From Yarrowia lipolytica (lineage: Eukaryota > Ascomycota > Dipodascomycetes > Dipodascales), in assembly GCF_001761485.1 (NCBI RefSeq), contig NC_090775.1, positions 930,001-994,000 of the forward strand: a stretch of DNA of 64,000 nt, given 5' to 3'. Made by a program: the position numbers and the translations under genes. Shown piece after piece: positions 40,243 to 50,381 of the stretch (position 1 is its first letter; each line of letters opens with the position of its first letter). Under the pieces are notes generated by a model, which ran no database searches, had not been told where the DNA came from, and worked only from the letters and a program-made list of their open reading frames with translations.

Positions 40243-42024
40243 TTACAGCTTGGAAACATCCAAGCCCAACACCACATCATCCTTTCTATCTCTCAACAGC
40301 CGTCTCAACACCTTTCCAGAAGGGTTCCTAGGCACGGCCTCAACCACCACGATTCCGCCATGCAGATTCTTGTACTTGGGCATCTGGCTGTTGAGTGACT
40401 TGAGAATACCCACAGCATCAGCTTTCGGATCTCTCAGAACCACAAAAGCCCGGGGAGACTCTGTGCCTTTATCCACGTCCATAACACCAATAACAGCACA
40501 GTCAGCAACCAGAGGATTGGCCAATAACGCGTCTTCCAGCTCAGCAGGAGCCACCTGTTTTCCCATACTTTTGATAAGCTCCTTGGTACGGTCCACAATC
40601 ATTACTCTGCCCTGCAGATCAAAGAAACCAACGTCTCCAGTTCGCAACCATCGTTTCTTGTACCAGGGCATGTCGGGAGTCCAGTCAGAAGCCTCTTCGA
40701 ACGCGTCTGCGTTAGCAGAGGGGTTCTTGTGATATCCGTCCATCACGTGAGGTCCTCGAATGAGAATCTCGCCCGTGGGAAGTCCCCCAGCCTTGATAGC
40801 AGCATCTAGAGACGCCGGATCAACGTCACAAGCAGGTTGGTCAACTCCCTCAGACACCACTCGAGCTTCAGTGTTTGACACAAGTTTTCCAACCGATCTA
40901 ATATGAGCCACGGGGACTTCGGGGTCGAACAAAGTACACACAGGCGACGTCTCGGTCATGCCCCAGCCCTGGATTACCCGCAGGGTACCGTACTCGGACA
41001 CTCCATCTTTTCGGCCGGTGATTCGTTCCAGAAACTCTTCTGTGGCTTTGACACCGAGAGGAGCAGCTCCCGAGAGAACAGTGGTCAGGTTGCGTTTCAG
41101 ATCTGGCACATATTTCTGCGTAAACGGATGTTTAGCCAACAAAATGATGATGGGGGGTACCAGTGGGAAGATGTTTACCTTGTACTTGACAGCAGCATCC
41201 AGGAACTCGATGAAATCAAAACCTTTATGGAACACAGCAGCAGTGCCTCTGTGGACTCCAAACACCAGAAACTGGGCTAGTCCATAGAGGTGCGACACGG
41301 GAATAATAGCGGAGGCCACCTGATTTGTTTTCAACAGAGCATTGGAACTCTTGGTGCTCATGATGGCGTTGGATGTGATATTTCCATGTGTGATTCTGAC
41401 AGCCTTGAATAGTCCTCCTGAGGTTCCAGAAGACATGGCCAGGTATGCTACTCGAGTGATACTCTCTTTGGGACGCAGCTGGAGTCTGTTTGCAAACTGG
41501 AAGTTGGCTTGAGCCAGAGGCACTCTCTCACTATCTTCAATCAATTGTTCAAGAGATAAAATGGTTGGATTTGTCTTGGAAACAATGATAGCGTCTTCCA
41601 GCAACTGTTTGAATGGCTCAGAGTAAACAACCATCTTTGGAACAACAAGCTGGAGCTGATGAGCAAACTCCTGGACCGTGTATGAGCAACTTGCAGGCGA
41701 TAGGGTAGCACCAGCATCCAGAGCTGCCCAATGAACAGGACCTGCCCAAATACAGTTGGGAAAGAGAGTGATGAAAACGTCGCCCATGGACGGATCAGAG
41801 ACATTGTCACGAGCGTTTCCAAGTCCGTGCTGCCGGAAAATGGTCAGAAAGTCATTTGACATTTTCCACAGCTGCCGCTGACTTAGCTGTTCGCCGGTAG
41901 CCGCATCAATGAAGAACGGAGTGGTATCATTGACGAACGGGGAAGTCCGGATAAAGTCGGGAATTGTTCCGTCAAAGAACTCCCTGTCGTCAATTGGCTG
42001 GTTGAGAGAGGTGTGGATGATCAT
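40243..42024 (-). CDS. Peroxisomal acyl-CoA/4-coumarate-CoA ligase-like enzyme (PTS1 SKL)
   Basis: ANL-family enzyme that activates a carboxylic acid to an acyl-AMP and then an acyl-CoA. 593 residues from ATG 42024. The phosphate-binding loop is YLAMSSGTSGGLFKAV (194-209), followed by the conserved VSHLYG, the GWGMTETSP motif (from 353), the hinge region RTGDVGFFDLQGRVMIVDRTKELIKSMGKQV and the C-terminal catalytic Lys in RNPSGKVLRR. The last three residues are SKL, a canonical peroxisome import signal. Y. lipolytica has an expanded set of such 4CL-like peroxisomal proteins thought to act on fatty acids or alkane-derived acids. The substrate cannot be told from sequence alone. The next gene is ARE1, so two lipid enzymes lie side by side. 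Confidence 0.93.
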   Translation of the reverse strand: MIIHTSLNQPIDDREFFDGTIPDFIRTSPFVNDTTPFFIDAATGEQLSQRQLWKMSNDFLTIFRQHGLGNARDNVSDPSMGDVFITLFPNCIWAGPVHWAALDAGATLSPASCSYTVQEFAHQLQLVVPKMVVYSEPFKQLLEDAIIVSKTNPTILSLEQLIEDSERVPLAQANFQFANRLQLRPKESITRVAYLAMSSGTSGGLFKAVRITHGNITSNAIMSTKSSNALLKTNQVASAIIPVSHLYGLAQFLVFGVHRGTAAVFHKGFDFIEFLDAAVKYKVNIFPLVPPIIILLAKHPFTQKYVPDLKRNLTTVLSGAAPLGVKATEEFLERITGRKDGVSEYGTLRVIQGWGMTETSPVCTLFDPEVPVAHIRSVGKLVSNTEARVVSEGVDQPACDVDPASLDAAIKAGGLPTGEILIRGPHVMDGYHKNPSANADAFEEASDWTPDMPWYKKRWLRTGDVGFFDLQGRVMIVDRTKELIKSMGKQVAPAELEDALLANPLVADCAVIGVMDVDKGTESPRAFVVLRDPKADAVGILKSLNSQMPKYKNLHGGIVVVEAVPRNPSGKVLRRLLRDRKDDVVLGLDVSKL

Positions 42025-43341
42025 GGCGGGTGGTTTCGGAGCTACTTTGGCTCTGTCTGGTCTTATATACTAGGTCTGAGGGGTAAGAGGGGAACGTCTA
42101 AAAGATGAGTTATCCTGTAGGCTGAAATGCCACCTGGGGAGTAGGTGTTTATAAAGAAATAGTAAAACATGGTAATTGACATAAACAACAGCATTGTGGA
42201 CCCCGTTATATAATTGACACATTTATATAGCTTTCATGGCGTAGTACATATTGGTATATGTCACAGCATACTCAATGATTAGTGAACATGACAAGGGTCT
42301 GTTCTACAACATACATGGCAGGGCAAAAGTCAATGAGTTAAACTAGTGCCAATTATCGAGTGGCTAGACCACCTGAACTGTGTAACACGACAATTTCAAC
42401 TCCTTACAATACTGTTTGAGCACTTGTACATCTACTCCTCACACTATGGCAGATTTTGTGGGGTAGCTGCAAGGGCGGAGATGTCTGCTAGCGCGGAAAG
42501 GGCGTATTCTGAGAGGTATTGTGGGAACATGTAAGTATAAGTAAATAAATTTGTTTAGAATCCGATACTGATGAAAACTGTTTTTCAATATCTCAGATCT
42601 GACGTTTGTGAAACCAGTTAGAAGGGGCTGATTCAAGACCCTACTTGTAGTGCATCTCGTATGGTATGTAGTGTACTGCAAGGAACTATAATTCAGACAC
42701 TAGAACATCAATGATGGTGTTGTGTTGTTCCAAGTACGTTTTCTAGACAGAAACGAAATCAAGATGCAATATTTTTCAAGCAATCAACTTTTTTTCTTCT
42801 TTCAATTTTTCCATTTTCTCCATTTTTCTCCGATTTCTCCGATTTTCCATTTTCTCCGATTTTCCATATTCTCCAATTTTCCATTTTCTCCAATTTCCAT
42901 AAAATACAAAGAAGACAGATGCGGAAAGAATTGCAGCTCTGCATGCTTCTGTGCTTCTACAGCTGCCAGAACCAAGACAGACAACAATGGCCAGCTTCCA
43001 TTGTACTTGTACTATTGTCTGATTCTGTTAGATGATACTTCTGATTTGCTCTGATAATTTTTCCATGATCCGTCGACTTTTGCAGCAAGCCGCCGCCGGT
43101 GACTAAAAATACCACCGTTGGAATGCTCTCATTCCGGAGAATACGAAAGTGGGCTTTATTTGGCCATTGGTCCATTCCTTTCTGCAGTATTGGTTGATCT
43201 GTGTTTCGGATCATGCATGCAATGCATTGATATAACTACTGTACCGTATCGATATCACAGGCAAAACCAATGATACAACCAAGGACCATGTACGGTGCAA
43301 ATCGTCGCACCTGACGTGCCAACTGTCTCAGGCCCAACGAA
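42025..43341. other. Intergenic region with a pyrimidine-rich repeat tract
   Basis: About 1.3 kb. A TATATACTAGG element near 42063 may serve the AMP-binding gene. At 42789-42900 the plus strand is an imperfect repeat of ATTTTCTCC and GATTTTCC units. No gene was recognised. Confidence 0.45.
42789..42900. repeat. Imperfect pyrimidine-rich tandem tract
   Basis: About 110 bp of ATTTTCTCC, GATTTTCC and CATTTTCTCC units in irregular order, all pyrimidine-rich on the plus strand. The minus strand reads as a repetitive Lys/Glu/Asn/Gly peptide with no start in context, so it is taken as a simple repeat. Confidence 0.8.
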
Positions 43342-43602
43342 ATGTCTCAAGAGCGCAATTTTCGACGCAGGGAGGCAAATTTATCCGAGCCAACCTTGCT
43401 CCAGGTGGAGATACGCTTTGGGACGGAGATTGCTGCTGTGGAGAGAATTTCACAAGAGCTTGTACGGGATTTCGCTCGGGGAATGACCCTGTGGGGGTCA
43501 CCCGTACTGTACTATGAAACACCTTTATCCAATGCAGCCAACAACGTCATGGGCCGTGATATAGACATATCCAGCATAGACATTTCCAGCATAGAGTCTT
43601 GA
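43342..43602 (+). CDS. Small hypothetical ORF (86 aa), weak
   Basis: 86 codons from an ATG at 43342. The peptide is charged (SQERNFRRREANLSE, ISQELVRDFARG) and ends in a repeated DIDISSI motif. I recognise no domain. It lies alone in a 2.7-kb space between a 3'-facing and a 5'-facing gene, without a clear TATA element. The opposite strand is also open for 64 codons, so it may be chance. It is listed because it has a true ATG and a coding-like composition. Confidence 0.22.
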   Translation: MSQERNFRRREANLSEPTLLQVEIRFGTEIAAVERISQELVRDFARGMTLWGSPVLYYETPLSNAANNVMGRDIDISSIDISSIES

Positions 43603-44722
43603 AGAGGGAGGAAAAGCGAGTCTTTTCAGTAAAAGTACCAACCGGTACATACTATGATAGGAATGAGGCTGAAGACTTGAGACAAGTTTGGCCTGAAGGC
43701 TCCAATGGCACCATTCTCAAATGCCGACAATCTCTCTTCCTCATTACCGCGCTTTAATAGCGAGGAGCTATTAGTTTGATTTCATCCAAACCCCGCGGGA
43801 CGTATTGGCGGGCCAACCAAAAAAAGAGTCTTCATTTAGCGCGAAAAAAACAAGAGGTTGAAGGCAATATTTCTGCTCAATTAGACGACACATGATCTCT
43901 TGTCCAACAGCAATACGGTTCCTGGACGCCGCGGGTCACGTGAAGGGTATCCCCGGCTTGTGGATCTCTGGACACCTGTGGATCTATCGACCCTATGGAC
44001 TTAGCTGGTCTGTGATCATGCGATGAGGCCAAGACTTTTGTGCAGATGAATCATGTGTCTGGGTGAGACTTGGGTCGGTCTTGTAGCAAGGCTGGCGGGG
44101 CGCCACACCGACGGCGAGGAAGGGGGGGTTCTCGTTGACTCCGGCCTCCGACTGCGAGCTGTGAAATCGCGCGACCGTTCGCTGGTGCCTTACAGATGCA
44201 TCTAAAAAAAGCCTCGTTGTTGCTGGGTAAGTCAAACCTCGGTAAGCACGATGGGCTGCCCAGAGAGAGCGAGTGCACTGCAGCCCGGAAGGTTGACTGA
44301 AGAAATCTTATACCGTTTATCTTCTTTAATTTTTTTGTCAGCGCCTTTAAACTCGGCGGCTTAATTAGTGACCGTTTTGGGCACCTAAAATGGCGCACGA
44401 GGTTATTGTTGAGGTCAGTAGGTGTGAGAGAGTCTGAGGGCGGGGGCCGGACAAGTGCTCACTTATATAGTTGTCTCCCATGACACGGGTCTGGTAACAC
44501 GCCGGCGCCTGACACGGCTCAGATTTGGTTCAGCTTGGCACAATTTGGTTTCAAGCTTGCACTTTAGCAGTTTGTACACTGGCAGCAAGTTTGAATTTCA
44601 GTGCATGAGAACTCTATGTATAAGATGCAAATGACGCACGGCCCTACATATAGCGGGGTCTATCGTGGCGACGGGGCAAAAAGGATACAAGTCGTTCTTA
44701 CAAGACACTCTCCGCACACACA
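43603..44722. other. Intergenic region and ARE1 promoter
   Basis: About 1.1 kb. GC-rich patches (43795-43810, 44090-44160) alternate with AT-rich DNA. CTCGGCGGCTTAATT (44352-44366) resembles zinc-cluster factor half-sites. A TATATAG element at 44464-44470 is 250 bp before the ARE1 ATG, and a CA-rich leader precedes it. No RNA gene is seen. Confidence 0.4.
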
Positions 44723-46354
44723 ATGGCCACACTCCACCCCGAAGACGCCGCAGGACGGCCCGTGCGACGACGACCTCGTCCCTCCAGTTCGGGCGGCTCC
44801 AGATCGCCGTCCACCAAACGACACTCGATAGTGCGGGAGCATCTCGGAGAAGAGCTCAATGTGCCCGACGGCCAGGAAATGGACCTGGGCCAGGTCAACA
44901 AGAACCTCAATGCCGCATACGCCAAGGCCGAGAAGGACTCGGACGACGAGAAGGAAAAGAAGGAGGAGGGCGTGGTGGACGAGCTGCCAGAGAAGTATTC
45001 CTACCCTCGATTCTCAAAGAACAACCGACGCTACAGATTCACCGACATCAAGTTCAAGCCAACACCGTCGATTCTCGACAAGTTCGCCCACAAGGACTCG
45101 GAGTTCTTTGGCTTCTACACCCTGCTGTGGATGGTGTTTGCCTTCTGCGTCTTCCGAACCGGCCTGCTCAACTACACAAACGAAGGCATCCTGTTCCGGG
45201 GCCAGATTTTCGCCATTCTCAGCAAAGATCTCTGGAAAGTCGCATTGGTCGATCTGGGCATGTACCTGACCACCTATCTGTCTGTGTTTCTGCAATTGGC
45301 CGTCAAGCACGGTCTGGTCGACTGGAACTCGTTTGGCTGGATCATCCAGAACGTGCACCAGACCCTGTTCCTCTTCTTCTACCTTTGGGTCGCCAAGTCG
45401 AGTAACCTGCCTTGGATCGGTAACATCTTCATTGTGCTTCATGCCTTTGTCATGCTCATGAAACAACACTCGTACGCCTTCTACAATGGCTACCTATGGA
45501 CTGTCGAGGACGAGCTCTCCCACGCAAAGCAGCGTCTCACCGAAGACATTCCTGTTTCAGAGAAGGAGGATCTCAAGCTGGACATCGAGTTCTGCGAGAC
45601 AGAGCTCAAGGTCCAATCCAGACACACCCCTTTCCCCACCAACATCACCTTTTCTAACTACTTCTGGTACTCCATGTTCCCAACGCTCGTCTACGAAATT
45701 GAGTTCCCTCGAACCCCCCGAATCAAGTGGACATACGTGCTGGAGAAGGTCGCCGCAGTCTTTGGCGTCTTCTTCCTTATGATCTGGGTCGCAGAGTCGT
45801 ACCTGTATCCCCCTGTGGTGGCTGTTATTCAAATGCGAGACGAACCCTTCTGGAACAAGGTCCGAATCTATCCCATTTTCCTGTCGGACATTCTGCTGCC
45901 CTTTGTCATTGAGTACATGCTTGTTTTCTACATCATCTGGGACGCCATTCTCAACGGCATTGCCGAGCTCACTCGCTTCGCCGACAGAGACTTTTATGGC
46001 CCCTGGTGGAACTGTACCAGCTGGGAGCAGTTTAGCCGAGAATGGAACATTCCTGTCTACCAGTTCCTCAAGCGACACGTCTACCACTCGTCCATCTCTG
46101 CTTTCAAGTTCTCCAAGGGCGCAGCTACCCTCACCACCTTCTTGCTGTCTTCTCTTGTCCACGAGCTGGTCATGTTTGCCATCTTTAAGAAGTTCCGAGG
46201 ATACCTGCTGTTGCTGCAGATGACCCAGCTGCCCCTGGCCATGCTGCAGAAAACCAAATGGATCCAGGACAGACCCGTTTTTGGCAACGCTTTCTTCTGG
46301 TTCTCGCTCATGATCGGACCTTCTCTCATGTGTTCCATGTACCTCCTCTTCTAA
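44723..46354 (+). CDS. ARE1: Sterol O-acyltransferase (ACAT/Are type, MBOAT family)
   Basis: ER membrane enzyme that esterifies sterols with acyl-CoA, giving steryl esters for lipid droplets. 543 residues from ATG 44723. A charged, disordered N-terminus (1-105) precedes many hydrophobic segments. The MBOAT histidine is His480 in LLSSLVHELVMF, and the SOAT motif region reads RFADRDFYGPWWNCTSW (FYGPWWN at 424-430). The usual motif is FYxDWWN, so Pro stands where Asp is usual; the rest of the motif is intact. WNIPVYQFLKRHVYHSS and KFSKGAATLTTF are also conserved with yeast Are1/Are2. DGA1/DGA2-type acyltransferases lack these motifs. From memory this species has a single ARE gene. Promoter signs are a TATA element and a CA-rich leader. 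Confidence 0.95.
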   Translation: MATLHPEDAAGRPVRRRPRPSSSGGSRSPSTKRHSIVREHLGEELNVPDGQEMDLGQVNKNLNAAYAKAEKDSDDEKEKKEEGVVDELPEKYSYPRFSKNNRRYRFTDIKFKPTPSILDKFAHKDSEFFGFYTLLWMVFAFCVFRTGLLNYTNEGILFRGQIFAILSKDLWKVALVDLGMYLTTYLSVFLQLAVKHGLVDWNSFGWIIQNVHQTLFLFFYLWVAKSSNLPWIGNIFIVLHAFVMLMKQHSYAFYNGYLWTVEDELSHAKQRLTEDIPVSEKEDLKLDIEFCETELKVQSRHTPFPTNITFSNYFWYSMFPTLVYEIEFPRTPRIKWTYVLEKVAAVFGVFFLMIWVAESYLYPPVVAVIQMRDEPFWNKVRIYPIFLSDILLPFVIEYMLVFYIIWDAILNGIAELTRFADRDFYGPWWNCTSWEQFSREWNIPVYQFLKRHVYHSSISAFKFSKGAATLTTFLLSSLVHELVMFAIFKKFRGYLLLLQMTQLPLAMLQKTKWIQDRPVFGNAFFWFSLMIGPSLMCSMYLLF

Positions 46355-47964
46355 GCACAGTCGCTTCACCACTTGTGCCTATAGAATGTCAACCACTGTC
46401 AACTTCTTGTATGGCCATCAACTATGAACAAGTCAGTTGACAGCTACAATGCTTCCACTGAAGTTATCCTCCCCCACTGTATTTTATTCTTAACACTGAT
46501 CATCTACCTAACGAGACACTGTAGAGCCACTGGTATTGTATGAAACTTCGCCAAGAGATGCCGACGATGAAAGTCTGAGTTTAAGAAAATCAAAAAGGGG
46601 TAAAAAAAACGGTTTACGCCCTCCGAGCCGATACTACGGAGATATCGGAGTTACAGACACTTTGGGAGCAAAGTCTGCAATACAAGCCCACGGAACTAGA
46701 GGTGGGTCGTCAGTAAAGGCCGACGATACTCAGCTGGCTGCATAACTTCCGGATTGAAAGAGAGCCAGTCTTTCGAACCTCGGCTCAGAAAAGAAGAGAA
46801 GGAAGGTACAAACATCATACGATATAGAGTCTTTTTAGCACGGCGGTCAGTTGGATTGCAAAGTGGAAGGGCAAGAGTACTGCTGCCTTGTTTAATTGGT
46901 ATCCACTATGCATTTTGCTTTTTGCAAGTGGAACTGGGAGAACTTGTAGCCTTGGGTTGATGCGGTCGGAGATTAGAGTTGATCTGAAAAATAAAAAATA
47001 AAAAAACGAGATGCGGATTGTGGAAGCTGTAGAGGATATGTGACTACAAGAGTAGTATCTACGAGTGTGTACTTGCTGCGAAAGTTGATTTCGAACGAAC
47101 CAGCTTCATTGACTAAACAGTGATGATTTTCGAGACAGCGGAAAACTTCAAGCCAGTATGCAGCATTTAGGCTCATCGGCACCTATTTTAGCCGCAACTA
47201 GCCGCTTCTTTCTGTAACATACGATGATTTGTCAGGTACAGTACAGTACCGTTTTAAGCACCTGAACTAGCGGTGGCCTACGTGCACATGCTCGTATTGT
47301 AGTACCGAGTTAAAGATTGTTTTGGAGTCTAGAGTTGTATTTGTCATTGTTTTATGGAAGTGTGTCTAGTTATAGCTGTTCCACAGCATGAGAGATGTCT
47401 TCGTCATACCCAGCGGTATGCTCAACGGTACCCGTTTGTTCCACAGCAAGAGAGGTGTGTTCGCCATGGCCAGCAGTATGTTCAACGGTACCCGTTTGAT
47501 TCGAGCTTTCCGAATGTTCTCTATTGGGATCAATGTACTTGCATCATGTACCGAGGGAAGGCGGTGATCTGAGTTGAGTTCGAGTATGGACGCGGGCTGA
47601 CTTGTCTCGGGGGAGCCTTTGGAACTGCCGCGTACTTGTTGCTTCAGATCTCTCCACTGCAATTGGGGAACCAGTACTAGTCAACGAAGTGGTGACAGTT
47701 AGGCTGTTCCTGGAAAGTGACAACCATACGCATTCTTCACATTATTTCAGTTGAATATCACCTTCCAGTACACCACCATCAATCGTGTAATTCTGGTTTC
47801 GCTGAGTACAACGCGATGGACTTGGAAGTTGTCAATTGACCCATCACCAATAATTGTCTGGTACATGGTCGCAGATGTAGTCAACGAATTTGAAGCGGAA
47901 AGGACCCATATCCGTGATTATTTCGTTCCACCAATGATATCGTAAGTCATGCGAATCTTGCCTG
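46355..47964. other. Intergenic region with a 60-bp tandem repeat and coding-like fragments
   Basis: 1,610 bp. ARE1 3' sequences lie to the left. The stretch 46515-46960 reads like protein in two adjacent frames (for example KSKRGKKNGLRPPSRYYGD) but has no ATG and codon use unlike its neighbours; origin unknown. A 60-bp tandem duplication lies at 47377-47496. The rest is unremarkable. Confidence 0.4.
47377..47496. repeat. Tandem duplication, two 60-bp units
   Basis: Unit 1 is 47377-47436 and unit 2 is 47437-47496. Both start TGTTCCACAGCA and end TCAACGGTACCCGTT and differ at about eight positions. The unit length is a multiple of three, so both strands keep short open frames with a 20-residue repeat (VPQ-x-ERC-x-RH...QRYPF on the plus strand), but most differences change residues, so selection for protein is not evident. 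Confidence 0.85.
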
Positions 47965-48819
47965 TCACTTTCCATCCATGGTCAGGCTTCTGATAAGTAT
48001 GTCAGCAGCTTTAATAACTCCCTTCAACCTCACGAGCTTGTCAAAGACAACGGGTACCCGTTTCAACAGCTGTTTTTGGTCTTGAATCTGGTACTCTGGC
48101 GAGCCGTAAGCGTGCATAATAATCTTGCTGATAAGTTCGTTCTCGTCTTCGTCGTCGTCATAATCGCCATTATCATTGCCCTGGATACCTATGTCCATGG
48201 GGAAGGCGATTCTCCATTCTAGAGTGACAGTCACGTGGGGAGATTTGAATTGGGCAGTTGGGAGCGAATAAGACGGTGTAAAGGACGCGCTCTGAAGGCT
48301 CGACAGACTATCAAAGGCTCTGTACCGTGCTATAGACAGCTCATCGTACCGAGCCAATCCTGCAAACAATGCGACGACATTTCTGCGGTTGCAGCACCTC
48401 TGAACAAATGGCTTCAGCACAGGGATGTCCGCATCTTCAACTCGCAGTCCGGTGACCTTCTCCATGCTTTTGGTCAGCACAACTCGGCATTGAAATGAGT
48501 GTCCTGAAACGTGAATGATGGAAACATGGTGACTTTCACCCGTCCAGTAGGAGTCGCCAATCGACAATTTCAGGGTATGGAAAGCCGTCTGTAATTGGCG
48601 ATTCGAGGTGATTTCCTTGTTCAGCTGGGCTCCAATTTCTCCTTCCAGTTGCTGAGTATCTATCTTGTCGTTGTTGCTGGTGAGCAGCTGCTGTACGAGC
48701 TCCTGAGCGTCGTTTTCGGCACTCTGAGAGCTTTCTAGCTTGCGTATCTCCTCTTCAAGAGCAGCCACGCGCTTTCGATACAGCTGGACGCGTTGCAATA
48801 AGCCCTTTTGTGTCGTCAT
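47965..48819 (-). CDS. Probable CENP-P/Ctf19-like kinetochore protein
   Basis: 284 residues from ATG 48819 (seven more codons are open only to a GTG). Residues 1-45 are a coiled coil (LLQRVQLYRKRVAALEEEIRKLE). The rest looks like a tandem RWD-type fold: WTGESHHVSIIHVSGHSFQC, GLRVEDADIPVLKPFVQRC, then NVVALFAGLARYDELSIARYRAFDSL. The spacing of hydrophobics in the last segment (L..F..R....R....LF..L....E....R...F) resembles my memory of CENP-P, whose yeast form Ctf19 is in the COMA complex at the inner kinetochore. An acidic DYDDDEDENE loop sits near residue 223. The assignment is by pattern only; another RWD kinetochore protein (CENP-O/Mcm21) is possible. Confidence 0.5.
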   Translation of the reverse strand: MTTQKGLLQRVQLYRKRVAALEEEIRKLESSQSAENDAQELVQQLLTSNNDKIDTQQLEGEIGAQLNKEITSNRQLQTAFHTLKLSIGDSYWTGESHHVSIIHVSGHSFQCRVVLTKSMEKVTGLRVEDADIPVLKPFVQRCCNRRNVVALFAGLARYDELSIARYRAFDSLSSLQSASFTPSYSLPTAQFKSPHVTVTLEWRIAFPMDIGIQGNDNGDYDDDEDENELISKIIMHAYGSPEYQIQDQKQLLKRVPVVFDKLVRLKGVIKAADILIRSLTMDGK

Positions 48820-49121
48820 GAAGTGTGGAACTGAAGTCACAAGAAATCAAGACACGCGTGGCATGATGCATGAAATATGCACAACACCAGATTTATATAA
48901 TTTCCGTCTAAAATTTGTAGAAATGCCAAACTACGAGAGTAGCCATTAATTGGTGATAAACAACCTGTAATCTGGTTCAAAATACCCCTCTCTCTGTCTG
49001 CTTGTAGTATGTCATAATACTACCCATTCTTCCGATTTTCCCCCATCCAATTCACTTGATAAGCAATAAGCAATAAACAACAAAAAAACAATGCAATAAA
49101 TAGATACATACCGGGGGCTCT

Positions 49122-50042
49122 CTACTTTCCGGTCAACTTCCAACCTCTTCCCACAGGGGTACTGAAACATTCACAGTGGTAGCCTCCATAGAGATCCTTC
49201 AGAATCCATTCGAAAGAAACGCCCTTGAAGCCCTTCCAGCGGTTGCTATTAGCACTCCACTTCTTCTCCATCTGCTCCTCTAACATTTCCTGGTACGACT
49301 GCTTTTTGAGCATGTTTATAAACCATGTTCGTGCAGAGGCACCCAGTTTCAGAAACACACCCACGTTAGGCACACAGACATTGTACATTTGAGCCTCTTG
49401 AGGATTCATGGTCAGAAACCCGCTCTTGACGAGAGTAGAAGCATTGGGAAGTTCATCGAAGCCAAACTCCACCCGACTTGGATGGGACAATAAAAGGATC
49501 TTGAATTCCTCCAGAGCCTTCTTCTGATTTGCCACCTTGCACTCTTGTATGCTCTGATCCAGCAGCTTGTAGAACTTGTCTGCCTCCATTAGAAGCACGC
49601 CTTCATCAACGTTATTGACTGCCACTTTTCGCAGTAGTCCTGCCTCGACGGCGTCGTTCACCCGTCTCAAGACCAACGTAGGCTCTCTCAGGCTGTATGC
49701 GTGCACATGGGTCATCTTGACTAGAGGAGGCACGTTCTGACGAGCTTCATAAGTAGGAGCTGTGTACGCCTTTCCGATTGGAATCTCCTCGTACATGTTA
49801 TCCAGAATCTCTCTCACCACCTGCACAATGTCGTCTCCCAGACTGTCCTGCTTCTCCTGGTTCTTCCACTTGAGATCGCTCTTGAGAGACGTCACTGGCA
49901 GCTTCTCCTGTTGGTTTGCCTTCAGGTAGTCGGCCTTTTGTTTTTCGAGCTGGTTGATGAACGCCGCCTGGCCGGGCATTAGAGGCGGCTCCTTGGCCCG
50001 TCGTTTGCCCACTCTATAAGACGTCGATGCCGTGAACTTCAT
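49122..50042 (-). CDS. STK19-like winged-helix protein
   Basis: Homologue of human STK19, a DNA-binding winged-helix protein now linked to transcription-coupled repair; the old kinase label is disputed. I chose ATG 50042 (306 residues, MKFTASTSYRVGKRRAKEPP); an in-frame ATG at 50216 would add 58 residues, but that sequence (HTDTKTPRPTLQ, HISTHILHAPSYQHTHN-like) reads as a CA-rich leader. Family features: VREILDNMYEEIP, the DEGVLLMEADKFYKLL helix, the LVKSGFLTMNP strand-turn, and the most conserved block YNVCVPNVGVFLKLGASARTWFINMLKK. The C-terminus adds a Trp/Lys-rich region (NRWKGFKGVSFEWILKDLYGG) with CEC. An N-terminal basic stretch may be a nuclear signal. Confidence 0.82.
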   Translation of the reverse strand: MKFTASTSYRVGKRRAKEPPLMPGQAAFINQLEKQKADYLKANQQEKLPVTSLKSDLKWKNQEKQDSLGDDIVQVVREILDNMYEEIPIGKAYTAPTYEARQNVPPLVKMTHVHAYSLREPTLVLRRVNDAVEAGLLRKVAVNNVDEGVLLMEADKFYKLLDQSIQECKVANQKKALEEFKILLLSHPSRVEFGFDELPNASTLVKSGFLTMNPQEAQMYNVCVPNVGVFLKLGASARTWFINMLKKQSYQEMLEEQMEKKWSANSNRWKGFKGVSFEWILKDLYGGYHCECFSTPVGRGWKLTGK

Positions 50043-50381
50043 GTTGTGTGTGTGTTGATATGAGGGTGCGTGTAAGATGTGTGTTGAGATACGGTGAGGT
50101 GCATGAGCAGAACGGTGGCAAATCAGGACATGAGATGTGACAGAGAGGCAGTCAAATTGCAGTGTCGGTCTTGGTGTCTTTGTGTCTGTGTGTGGTACTC
50201 GCTGGCTTCTTCTCATGAGGGCTGGATCAGACTCAGTTATTTTGGAATCTGGTCACATGACTGCATAAACTTTAAATTCTGCCGAACGCAAAAATCATCA
50301 CTCCTTCACTATGCATGAAATCCTATCACCGTGTGTACATCACCACTTTACACCACGCAAAACCACATAAAAACAGCACAG
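50043..50381. promoter_or_regulatory. Divergent STK19-like/SMD2 promoter region
   Basis: 339 bp between two start codons. TG-rich near the minus gene and ACCACATAAAAACAGCACAG (50361-50380) just before the SMD2 ATG. No specific operator was recognised. Confidence 0.4.

Noticed and set aside
50043-50216. 58-residue N-terminal extension of the STK19-like protein
   Set aside because: Composition (His, Thr, Ser, Pro) and TG/CA-rich DNA look like an untranslated leader; homologues begin near the chosen Met.
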